A stretch of 64,000 nt of DNA, taken from contig NC_079209.1 of assembly GCF_026745355.1 (NCBI RefSeq), positions 5,833,507 through 5,897,506 on the forward strand, read 5' to 3'. The number at the start of each line of letters is the position of its first letter. Within the stretch, counting starts at the first letter, position 1. Origin of the DNA: Beta vulgaris subsp. vulgaris (lineage: Eukaryota; Streptophyta; Magnoliopsida; Caryophyllales; Amaranthaceae). This document shows positions 10,755 to 20,440 of this stretch, piece by piece. The translations under genes were made by a program, and so were the position numbers. The notes below the pieces were generated by a model that had not been told where the DNA came from, searched no databases, and saw nothing but the letters and a program-made list of their open reading frames with translations.

Positions 10755-13620
10755 CCCTTCCCTCCTCTCTTAGATATGTTTTTCTTGATGATGCATGTAC
10801 TTATCCTGTTATTGTCAATTCGAGTCTTGATGACATTTCTATATCAAAACTGATTGGAATTTTGCAAAAATATAAAGATGTCATTGGGTATTCGATTGAT
10901 GACCTTAAGGGGATAAGCCCTTCTCTTGCTATGCATCGTATCCATCTCATCGATAGTAATGCCTCCTCCATCGAGCATCAGAGAAGGCTCAATCCCAACC
11001 TCAAAGAGGTTGTGAAAAAGGAGATCTTGAAACTACGTGACGCGGGAATCATTTATGCTATCTCAGATAGCAAGTGGGTGAGCCCGATTCACGTGGTTCC
11101 AAAAAAAGGAGGCATGACTATAGTTGAGAATGAGAAAGGAGAAACAATCTCAACTAGGACTGTCACTGGGTGGAGAGTCTGTATTGATTACAGGAAATTG
11201 TAAATCCACCCGGAAAGATCATTTCCCCCTTCCCTTCATTGACCAAATGTTGGAGAGGCTTGCTCGTCATTCACACTTCTGTTTTCTTGATGGTTATTCC
11301 GGATTCTTTCAAATCCCCATTCATCCGGATGACCAAGAGAAAACCACCTTTACTTGTCCGTATGGGACATTTGCATATCGAAGGATGCCCTTTGGTTTGT
11401 GTAATGCCCCATCCACTTTTCAGAGGTGTATGACAGCAATCTTCTCTGACATGCTAGAAGATTCCATTGAAGTCTTCATGGACGACTTTAGTGTGTGTGG
11501 TTCGTCTTTTGACACATGTCTGGTTAATCTTGAATGTGTGTTAAAAAGGTGTCAAGAGACGAACCTTGTACTGAATTGGGAGAAGTGTCACTTTATGGTC
11601 GAGGAAGGCATTGTACTTGGGCATAAAGTGTCGAAAAAGGGTATTGAAGTAGATCCGGCAAAGGTTTCGGTTATTGAGAAGCTTCCGCCACCGAACTCGG
11701 TGACGGGAGTTCGCGCTTTCCTTGGACATGCTGGTTTTTACCGACGTTTCATCAAGGATTTCTCTCAAATAGCCAAACCATTGACGAATCTACTTCAGAA
11801 AGATGTTGATTTTGCGTTTGATGAGTCTTGTACTAAGGCTTTTGAAACTCTTAAGAAAGCCCTTACTTCTGCCCCCATTGTGCAAGCTCCGGATTGGAGC
11901 TTGCCTTTTGAACTAATGTGCGATGCTAGTGACTTTTCAGTGGGAGTTGTTCTTGGGCAACGCAAGGAAGGGAGGCTACATGTGATAGCCTATGCAAGTA
12001 GGACTCTGGATGATGCTCAACGGAACTATGCAACTACGGAAAAGGAAATGTTGGCCGTGGTATTTGCTTTTGACAAGTTCCGTTCCTACTTGACATGTAA
12101 TAAGGCGGTGGTGTATACGGATCATTCTGCGGTCCGGTATTTGATGAGTAAGAAGGATGCTAAGCCTAGGCTCATTAGGTGGGTGTTGCTTCTTCAGGAG
12201 TTTGATTTTGAGATGAAAGAGAAGAAGGGGACGGAGAATGTGGTAGCTGACCATCTTTCACGCCTCCCTCCTGACAATCTGGAGGAGATTCCTATCGAGG
12301 ACGATTTGAGAGAAGAAGCCTTGTTCGCCATTCTGAACAATGAGGTTCCATGGTTCGCTGATTATGCAAATTATCTGGCTTGTGGGATTGAACCTCATGG
12401 TTTTACTTCCCAACAAAGGAAGCGGTTCTTTAAAGAAGTTTCGAGGTTCTACTGGGATGACCCGCTCCTTTTTAAGAAGTGTGCTGATGGCGTGTTTAGG
12501 AGGTGTGTTCCTAATCATGAGATGGCCTCGGTTTTGCATCATTGCCATACTTTGGCATGTGGAGGACATGGTGGAGCAAGCAAAACTGTTGCTAAGGTGC
12601 TCCAATGTGGTATGTTCTGGCCAACATTGCATAAGGATGCCCGAACATTTGTGGTGGCTTGTGATAGATGTCAACGGAGTGGTGGCATCACAAAGCGACA
12701 CGAGATGCCTCAACAGAACATTCTTGAGGTTGAGCCGTTTGATGTCTGGGGGTCGACTTTATGGGCCCATTCGTTCCTTCCTGTGGGAATGTATATATTC
12801 TTGTTGCGGTCGACTACGTGACCAAATGGGTGGAAGCCATTGCCTCTCCCCAATGACCATAAGGTAGTCACCAAGCTTCTGAAGAAGATCATCTTCCCTC
12901 GATTTGGGGTGCCCCGTGTATTGATCAGTGATGGTGGTTCACACTTCGCCAAAAAGCAATTAGAAGCATTATTGAAGAAATACGGGGTGAATCACAAAGT
13001 AGGTCTTCCTTATCACCCCCAAACACAAGGCCAAGTTGAGGTTTCGAATCGAGAGGTTAAAAATGTTCTTGAGCGTGTGGTCAATAGGACACGAAAGGAT
13101 TGGTCTTTGAAACTTGATGACGCTCTTTGGGCTCTTCGCACGGCTTTCAAGACGCCCATAGGCACCACTCCCTATCGCCTTGTGTATGGCAAGGCATGTC
13201 ATTTGCCGTTGAGCTTGAGCACAAGGCTTGGTGGGCAGTTAAGGAGCTCAACATGGATCTACACTTGGCGGGAGAAGCTCGAAAAGAAAGGCTAGTAGAA
13301 CTGGAGAATTTCGTTTTGACGCTTATGAGAGTTCTAGACTATACAAAGAGCAAACGAAGAAATGGCACGACAACCGGATTCAACAACGAGATTTCCGGGT
13401 TGGGGACAAAGTCTTGTTGTTCAACTCAAGACTAAAGCTTTTCCCCGGAAAGTTAAAGTCAAAGTGGTCGGGTCCCTTCTCCGTGTTGAAGACTACTCCT
13501 TATGGGGCTTATGAGGTTATGGGTGAGAACGGTCCATTCTGGGTGAACGGTCAACGATTAAAGCTCTACCATGATTCGCATGCTGTTGGCTCCATTGGTT
13601 GCTTGATTCTTCGCTCCCTG
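10755..13620 (+). pseudogene. Athila reverse transcriptase, RNase H and integrase, frameshifted
   Basis: RT begins with WVSPIHVVPKKGGMT (about 11074). The polymerase site is FMDDFSV (about 11476), the Ty3-type variant of YxDD. RNase H residues appear in [18 protein letters not shown] and [11 protein letters not shown] (about 11920-12150). Integrase has the HHCC finger ([11 protein letters not shown] ... CDRCQRSG, about 12537-12675) and core blocks ISDGGSHF and [12 protein letters not shown] (about 12920-13060). Frame changes occur near 11200, 12760, 12850, 13210 and 13320, after which the stretch 13414-13620 continues the integrase C-terminus. No GPY or chromodomain was recognised. All domains are present but broken. 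Confidence 0.88.
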
Positions 13621-13681
13621 AGCGACTCTCATGATGGATGTATCCTTTTTAGTCAAGCTAATGACTTAAAACAAGCGCTAC

Positions 13682-13697
13682 ACGGGAGGCAACCCGT
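13682..13697 (+). other. Post-integrase hairpin ACGGG-AGGCAA-CCCGT
   Basis: A five-base-pair stem with the six-base loop AGGCAA, shortly after the end of integrase. The same hairpin (CGGG-AGGCAA-CCCG) stands at 53550-53563 in the second Athila-like element, where almost nothing else around it is alike. Confidence 0.6.
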
Positions 13698-13857
13698 TTC
13701 TCTTCTTTCCTCTCTTCATTTCTTTTATTTTTCCTTTGTTAGTTAGCTTTTGATTTATCAGTCAGCCATGAGAGGTACATTGGAACATCTGAATTTTTAT
13801 GAGAAGTTGAGTGAATTGAGTGTTTTGGAGAAGAAATATGTACAAATCAGACGGGTT

Positions 13858-14243
13858 AGGTGCTCCCGCACCTGTCAATGTGCGCCGCACATGAGAAAAA
13901 TTTTCGAAAAAAAACTTTGGTGCGCCCGCACCTGACAAGGTGCGCCCGCACCAAATTTTGCACACGATTTTCAGAAAAAGCAGAAGACTTTGGTGCGCCC
14001 GCACCTAGGCAATGTGCGCCCGCACCTTTTTTTAAAAAAAATTTTCGAAAACAAAGCAGGTGCGCCCGCACCAATTCTGTCGACTGATTTTGTAAAAAAA
14101 CAGTAGACTTTGGTGCGCCCGCACCTCGACGTGGTGCGCCCGCACCAAAGCCTACGGAGTTTTTCTGCGAAAAAACAGAAGGGATAGGTGCGCCCGCACC
14201 TCCTGTTGGTGCGCCCGCACCAGGGAGAGGTGCGCCCGCACCA
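13858..14243. repeat. Internal palindrome array (same 14-mer as the LTR)
   Basis: About twelve copies, a few degenerate, of GGTGCGCCCGCACC between integrase and the third ORF. They occur mostly in pairs 6-9 nt apart. The pairs recur at roughly 75-bp steps, separated by an A-rich spacer of the form AAAAAACAGAAGACTTT. It therefore looks like an independent amplification of the LTR motif. Confidence 0.88.
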
Positions 14244-15024
14244 AACCGGCTGGGCAATATTTTCGGGCCTCTCTCTCCTCTTTTCCTCATATTTTCAAAC
14301 TCTCTCTCACACTCACTCACTTTCTCTCTCTTCCTCCTCTCTAGATCCGGCGACTTTACACCCTTTTCCGGCGACTTTCAAGGGCAAATCTCACCAAAAT
14401 CTTCATCACCATCTTCTCTACAACATTCAAAGCACAAAAATTGGGGGTTTTGCAAGGATTCGATTTCTAGGGTTTCAAAATTGGGGATTTTCATCTCCAT
14501 GTTGGTAACTCCCTTCTAATCTTTGCTTTTTCATCAATAATCTACTAAATTGGACTTCTATGTGTTTTTTTTAGATTGCATGCTTGTTTTTCCTAATTTC
14601 TTTTGATTGTTCATGAACTTTGTCATTTTTGTGTTTGGTGATGTGGTGAACATATGCAATTTTTGTGGTTTGTGATAAATTCATAATATTCTTACTTTGT
14701 GAGAACTACATTGCTGAAATTGTGAGGTGTTGTTGCTTTATGTGCATAATTGTGGTTGGTTTGGCGAAATTGGCTTGAAAGTCTCTTTGAGTGGTGAAAC
14801 TCTTGATTGCTAGCAACTTTGTTGCTACTAATTGTGGATGGCTAGCTGGTAGATCTTAGGCTTAGTTTTTATTTTTCCTTTTTGTGTGTTTTCCCTTTTG
14901 TGTGGTTTGATTTTTTTTTTCTTTTTGTGTGTTTCTTTGTGTAGAGAGTCCGCTTTGTGGTTGTGTCTTGCAGCAAATCATCACTTCTCCTTCCCTTTTT
15001 GCCAAACAAATATTCTTTTTCACC
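14244..15024 (+). promoter_or_regulatory. Leader-like region of the third Athila ORF with splice-site-like signals
   Basis: It starts with a CT-rich stretch (14264-14340) resembling a plant 5'UTR. A T-rich, intron-like stretch from about 14508 follows, with acceptor-like ends TTTGTGTAG (about 14935-14943) and GTCTTGCAG (about 14968). The ATG at 15025 comes 50-80 bp later. No transcript evidence is available; this is an inference from composition. Confidence 0.35.
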
Positions 15025-16420
15025 ATGGGAAGAAGTGGTGGTGAAGGCTCATCCAGGTCTAAGCGAGCAAAGACGGGGTCTTCTTCACAAGGACCTTCGT
15101 CTAGCTCGCATCCCCCTCCCCTTTATGCTCTAAAGTTTCCAAACGCCGCTCATAAACAAATTTTCCAACAACTTTCTGAGCGCACGTTTCGTCCCACTAA
15201 GTTCTATGACCTCACTACCTGCAACTACCTTAACATCGAGTCGATGATAAGGGAGATGGCAGTAATGTCGGGTTATCGGACTTCCTCGTATTCGAACCTA
15301 CTTACGATCAACTCACTCTCGAGTTCTTGAGTACGTTGAACGTAAGTAATGTGACAGGTGCTCTAACTATTCAATTTCGCATGTTTAATCAAGCTAGAGC
15401 ACTGTCTTTTGACGAATTCTGTGAGGCGTTTGGGATGGACCCTGAGCCCCTGCGATGCCCCTTTGGGCTCATCTGGCAGGGATACAATGAGCAAGAGTGG
15501 TGGGCAAAGATCACCAACGGTACGACTTCGTTTCGAACGAACTCGTCCAAAGCGTCGGAGATCATCCACCTTGCTCTCCGTACTTCCATAGGATGTTGGT
15601 TTACACCATCTTTCCTAAACAGGAAGTCGGGCAGTTGCGGAAGGACGAGCTGCTGGTTCTCTGGTTGGCCACTGACGGGGCTCACCATAGAGCCCGCATT
15701 AACTTTGCTGCTCTCCTCCTCAACCGACTGCAGGAAATTCGGGGGGTACAACGGTGACTGGGGAGATTCTTTGTGGTGGCATGGTCACCCGGCTAGCTCT
15801 TACCTTGACTTGACCGATGACTTGGCTCGCTTGGAAGCCAGCATGCCTACTGTTGGCCGTCCAACAGATTGGATGGTGCCAGCTTGCAGCAGATGAAATT
15901 TCTGCGCAATTATAAAAAGGAAAACTGCATCTGGCTTGTGGGGGGGCGACCTTACTGTCATATAGGGCCCGACTTCGTTTGGGACCTCCCAGCTAACGTC
16001 GAAAACCGTTGGCGGGTTCCCCCTGCCCATGACATCCCACGGGCTATCCCGCAGCCCATGCCTATGGAGATCGATCCCGCGTTCCGAGAGGTCCGAGGCC
16101 CGACCACCGCATTCCTGAGAGTGAGGTGGCCGAAGCTTCTTCCTCTCAATCCTTCGACATGGGCTCTGTCATGGCAGCCTTAGCAGATGCAGGCCTCTCA
16201 GGAGGCCAATCACCATGCGGTTACGGCTACTCTTGCCGGTATCCGCACCGACCTGGACCATGTGTCTAGGGTGGCTTGGCGCACTCACCTCGCCAATGTC
16301 CACTCCGGACATGAGCCTCCCTTCCCTAACCATCCCCACTACCCCCTTCTTTCGACCCTCGAGAAGGGCCATTTGAGGAGCCTTCATTCCGTCCTTACCC
16401 CACTACCCATCCTACTATGA
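15025..16420 (+). pseudogene. Athila third ORF (env-position, ATHILA ORF1-family protein), frameshifted
   Basis: The ATG at 15025 opens MGRSGGEGSSRSKRAKTG, a basic, serine-rich start. It continues through TKFYDLTTCNYLNIESMI (about 15200-15250) to a globular part (LSFDEFCEAFGMDPEPLRCP, about 15400-15460), typical of the protein between pol and the 3' LTR of Athila elements. Frame changes at about 15285 and 15520 and again after 15750 break it; residual coding character fades by about 16420. I see no signal peptide or transmembrane segment, so an envelope function is not supported by what can be read. The N-terminal basic stretch could be a nuclear localisation signal. Confidence 0.7.
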
Positions 16421-18109
16421 TGGGTCCTCTGGTGGGTATTTCCCCCTTACCCCCTCCCGATGGGGGGATGGTGGGAACTATTAGGAGCTTTTCCTAACCC
16501 CCTCCCTCTCCCTCCTTTTGCAACTCCGAGCGCGGAGTTTTGCTTAAGCTTGGGGGACTTGCTTGTATGTCTATATCTTAGGGAGTTTCGGGGTCGTAGA
16601 CGGTTAGAAGTTAGGGGCTCATTGGTTTCGGTTGTTATTGGTGATTGTTTCTGTTGTGGTATTGACATCCTCCACCCCGCTGACTTCTCTTCACTGTACA
16701 GCTGTGCTTTGGTAGTTTCTTTTTGTCATATCCTTTTGCCTATATAAAAAAAAAAAAAAAAAAAAAATTTGCATTTAGGATAGCTTGGTTGCATGCATGA
16801 TTTGTGGCTAAAGAGTTCATGACTTGATTGGAAGACCTTCCTTATATTAGACTTGATGATTTTGGAAGCCCTGTTGTGACTTTAGGCGTCTTTTGAAACC
16901 AATAACTTTTGGTAGAGTCTCTTTGAAATTAGGCGAGTTGGATGAATGGATTGCCTTGCCCCTTGTGCGATGAATCCCGAAGGAGGGCCAAGAACCTCGT
17001 AAGACTCACTCACAACCCTCACCATTGATCGCCTAACTTGTGACTTGCATTTTAGCTCCCCAAGATTACATAAGACGAGCCTCTAGGAGAATGATTTAGG
17101 GCGTTTCTTTTGCTAGTAATAGGAGCTACAGAGCCAAAAGCTTGAATACCCGCATAATATTCGCTTCTCAACCCATCTGAGCCTTTCTATCCTATTTTTG
17201 CTTAACCCACATAATGAGTCATGGCCAAACTTTCCCCAAAGTGGAGTACATGTGTAGTTTTTGTTGAGTTAAGTGGTTTTGATATTAAGTCTTGGTTGAA
17301 AGAGAGTTAATGTGCTTGTATGATGGTAAAAGTTGAAAATTTTGTGAAAAAGAAAGACAAAAGAAATAAAAGAAAGAAAGTTCTTATTGTTTGATTTGGT
17401 TTATTATTGAAAATGAAAAGAAAGAAAGATCAAATTGATGAGAAAAAGGAAAAAGTTCACAAAGTGAAAAAGAAACAAGTGAAATTCAAGGATATGTGTG
17501 AGAGTTCTTTAATTGAGAATAGTGTTAGGACTAGCTTGGGGGAGTATTTACCCCTAGTTTGTACTCCACTTACCCTTTTTGCACCACATTCCTAGAATAT
17601 GATCCACACCCCTAACCTAGCCCCGTTACAACCTTAACAAAGCCCTTTTGACTTCTAGATTGGACTTGATCTATTTAGTAGTGGCGGGTGAGATTTTGTG
17701 CAAGTCATGATGAGGGTCATCAAAACATGGTAGAGGCGAGCAATTATGGTTGAGCATCCCTAGGGAGGAGTCAAACTTGGGTCTTGGAAGTGGAGAAGAG
17801 TGAGAAATCATTCTTGGAAAGCTTTCTTTCAAAAAGACTCGGTTGATCGGTGGATTGAGACCTTAGAGTCACTCTTGTGCTTCCTAATCATCTTCCCTCT
17901 TGTGTTTGGTTGGTCTCCTAAAATCTTGATATGAACTCATTTAGCTTGCATGTCATGTTTGTAACCTTGCATTTAGAGCATATAGGTTAGGTTGTTGCAT
18001 GTTTCCCTTTTCTTTTTATTCTTTTTTTTTTTTTTTCTTTCTTTTTCTCTCCTTCACTCTCATTCTTGGTTTACTTGAGGACAAGCAAAACGCTAAGCTT
18101 GGGGGAGTT
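16421..18109 (+). other. Athila 3' non-coding region and polypurine tract
   Basis: Holds a 26-nt A run (about 16746-16769) and three PPT-like AGCTTGGGGGA motifs (16546, 17533 and the true one at 18095, directly before the LTR). It also holds a purine-rich tract (17340-17490), the block CCTAGCCCCGTTACAACC (17616-17633) and a stem-loop TTTACTTG-AGGA-CAAGCAAA (18070-18089). The 61-codon lysine-rich open frame at 17407-17595 is a by-product of the purine tract, not a convincing gene. Confidence 0.7.
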
Positions 18110-19724
18110 TGATAAGTGCGTTTCTAACGCACTTTATGACCTTCTTTTGGCTTGTTTTAGCTCCCTGATCCTCCTTTTCTTCCTTCTTTCTCCTCACTTT
18201 TCCTTTCTATTTCATTCACGTGATCATACTTGGTCATAGTGACATTTTGCTAGATTTTTGATCTATTTCGATCGAATTTCTAGCACATATGCTTTCACCA
18301 TGTTTGTTCGTGTTTCTATTGCAGGTATTGCCCTCTTCGGGGTCGAGAAATGCGAGACATGGCATAAGGGATCGAGCTAGAGGCTGAAAGGTAGCCTGAG
18401 GTGCGCTTGGTATGCCCCGCACACGATGGTGCGCCCGCACAAGCCACTGGTGCGCCCGCACCATCGACCAATTCTGGAGCACAAAACAGACTATATTGGT
18501 GCGCCCGCACCATTTGACGAAGAGAATTCCACCCAGAGGCAGAAGACTCAGGTGCGCCCGCACCTGAGCAAGGTGCGCCCGCACCTACTTTTGGTGTGCC
18601 CGCACCTCACGATCCGGAAAAAAACATTGTTCATTAAACCCTCTTTTCGAGAGGAGTTAGGGACTTACGCTTTATTCTAGTTTTTCACACAACATTTTAG
18701 GGTTTGGTATTAGAGAGAAAACACTTGAGTTTTCATTGGTAATTGAGATTAGAGATCATAGTTTGTGATTCGATTTACATTCAAGGTACTTTTCATTCAA
18801 TTCAATTCAAAGTTTAGTTTTTATTTCATTCTCTTGGTGTTTGTTTATGTTCTATATTATTTAAGATCTTCATTCTCTTAGTTTATAATTGGATTTCTAT
18901 TAGTTTAATAATTTCTTAATCATGTTTAACCTTAGATTAGTCATAGATTTTATGTTTAATTGCTTAAACTCCATGATTAGTGAGTAGTTTCATATCTAGG
19001 GTTAGGGTGAAAGTATGAATTAGGGTTTTAATATGATGTTGATGTGATTGTGATGTATGGAGAAGTTTATGCATTGATCTTGGTGTTTTGAGACCTTAGG
19101 ATAGATATTGATCACATTTATACTTTGGTATTTTGATTTCAAACGTTCTTAAATCGGATTTTGAACTCTTTTATCATCCCCAAGAATCAACTTAATTTCT
19201 ATACCAAGATATTGGATGGAAATTAAGGGGATCCTTCATTAGGGGTTTTCCAAACTTATTGAATCTCTTAATCAATTAACTAAAGACCATTCGAGAGAGG
19301 ATTTAGTTGATTGATTGAATGATTACTCTTGAGGACCATTCGAGAGAGGACTCAAGTAATTTAGAGGGAAACTAAACCTTGCATAATCGTCTTTGTTGCT
19401 TCGCAATCGCATTAACAATCATCATCCGTTCTTATTCATACTAGTAACCTTAACTCTAGTGTCTTTTATTTGATATTTGAACTCGTGATATTTGCTTGTT
19501 CTAGTTGTTAGATAGTCTTAATTGTTACCAAACAACTTTCAAACCCCCAAATACCTTTCAATTAGGTAGTCTAGACTAGATAGACTCTAATCAATCCCAA
19601 TTTCCCTGTGGATCGACCCTCGACTTGCCCTTACTATTCCATTAGTAGTTGCTTGTTAGGACTATAAATATTGTTTGGAAAGCGGTTCTTAGCGCCTGAA
19701 CGACACACTAAAAACCTCTTATCA
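18110..19724 (+). repeat. 3' LTR of Athila element (1615 bp)
   Basis: Same borders as the 5' LTR. The palindrome array (18398-18608) has fewer copies. Twin stem-loops lie at 19270-19360 and the U5 block at 19604-19619. Differences from the 5' LTR are mostly single-base indels and array length, with few substitutions. Confidence 0.93.
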
Positions 19725-20440
19725 GGGTCCAACTTTTTCAGACCCTAAGGGTCCGGGTCCGGGTCTGGGTCCAAGTGAATTTTTTAGGGTCCGGGTTCGG
19801 GTCTTAAAATTTTGGACCCAGACCCTATCCAGACCCGACCCTTAGACCCTAAACTTATTTAATATATACATTTTTATATTTTTCTTAAAAAAATAAATTG
19901 ATTTTCTAAAAGAATAAAACCTAAATTAAACACCAAAACACCCATTCTGAACTCTTATGTAAGTTATATTTGTTTCGTTCTTTTTTTCCAGTTTGTATGT
20001 CTGTGTTTGTTTCGTTTTTTTTCAGTTTATATGTTTGTGAATTGTGTTTGTTTCGTTTTTTTTCGGTTTATAAGTTTGTGTTTGTTTCGCTTTTTTCAAT
20101 TTTTGTGTTTGTTTCGTTTTTTTCAATTTTTGTGTTTGTTTCATGCGAATTTCAGATGATTATTGATATTAATAATGCTGAAAATTTGGCAAAATAAAGA
20201 ATTTAGGTCTGGACCTTCCAGACCCTCTAGACCCTTTTTTAGACCCTTAGGGTCCGGGTCCGGGTCTGGGTCTACAAAAAATTTAGGGTCCGGGTCTAGG
20301 GTCCACCTGGACCCGACCCAGACCCTACCCTTGCCCATCCCTAGCCGTGACATGAACATTATTCGTTCCTACGCTTAAGATTTAGGCAATAGGCATTATA
20401 GTCGAAAAGTAAAAGGTGGGAAAAAGGAAAGAAGCATCAG

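Larger units (their letters stand above)
6315..19724 (+). mobile_element. Athila-type Ty3/gypsy LTR retrotransposon, about 13.4 kb
   Basis: Both LTRs (6315-8015 and 18110-19724) start TGATAAGTGCG and end CTCTTATCA. The insertion is flanked by the 5-bp duplication GGGTC (6310-6314 and 19725-19729) inside a hAT element. Order: PBS for tRNA-Asp, gag, protease, RT, RNase H, integrase, a long post-pol region with a third ORF, PPT, 3' LTR. The gag, DLGAS protease, tRNA-Asp primer site and third ORF together are typical of the Athila lineage. The LTRs are nearly identical apart from array-length changes and small indels, so insertion is fairly recent. The reading frames carry many single-base shifts, so it looks non-functional as sequenced. 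Confidence 0.93.
6244..20343. mobile_element. Non-autonomous hAT element, split by an Athila insertion
   Basis: The ends TAGGGATGGGCATGGG and the inverse CTTGCCCATCCCTA form terminal inverted repeats. The exact 8-bp duplication GCCGTGAC lies at 6236-6243 and 20344-20351, as expected for hAT. Without the LTR element the hAT body is only about 0.69 kb (6244-6314 plus 19730-20343). It has no transposase and is full of subterminal GGGTC/GACCC repeats. The right end lies 97 bp upstream of the PGLP2 start codon. Confidence 0.85.

Noticed and set aside
15025..16420. Viral-type envelope glycoprotein
   Set aside because: The position fits an env-like gene, but no signal peptide, membrane segment or glycoprotein pattern is visible; the family is the Athila third-ORF protein.
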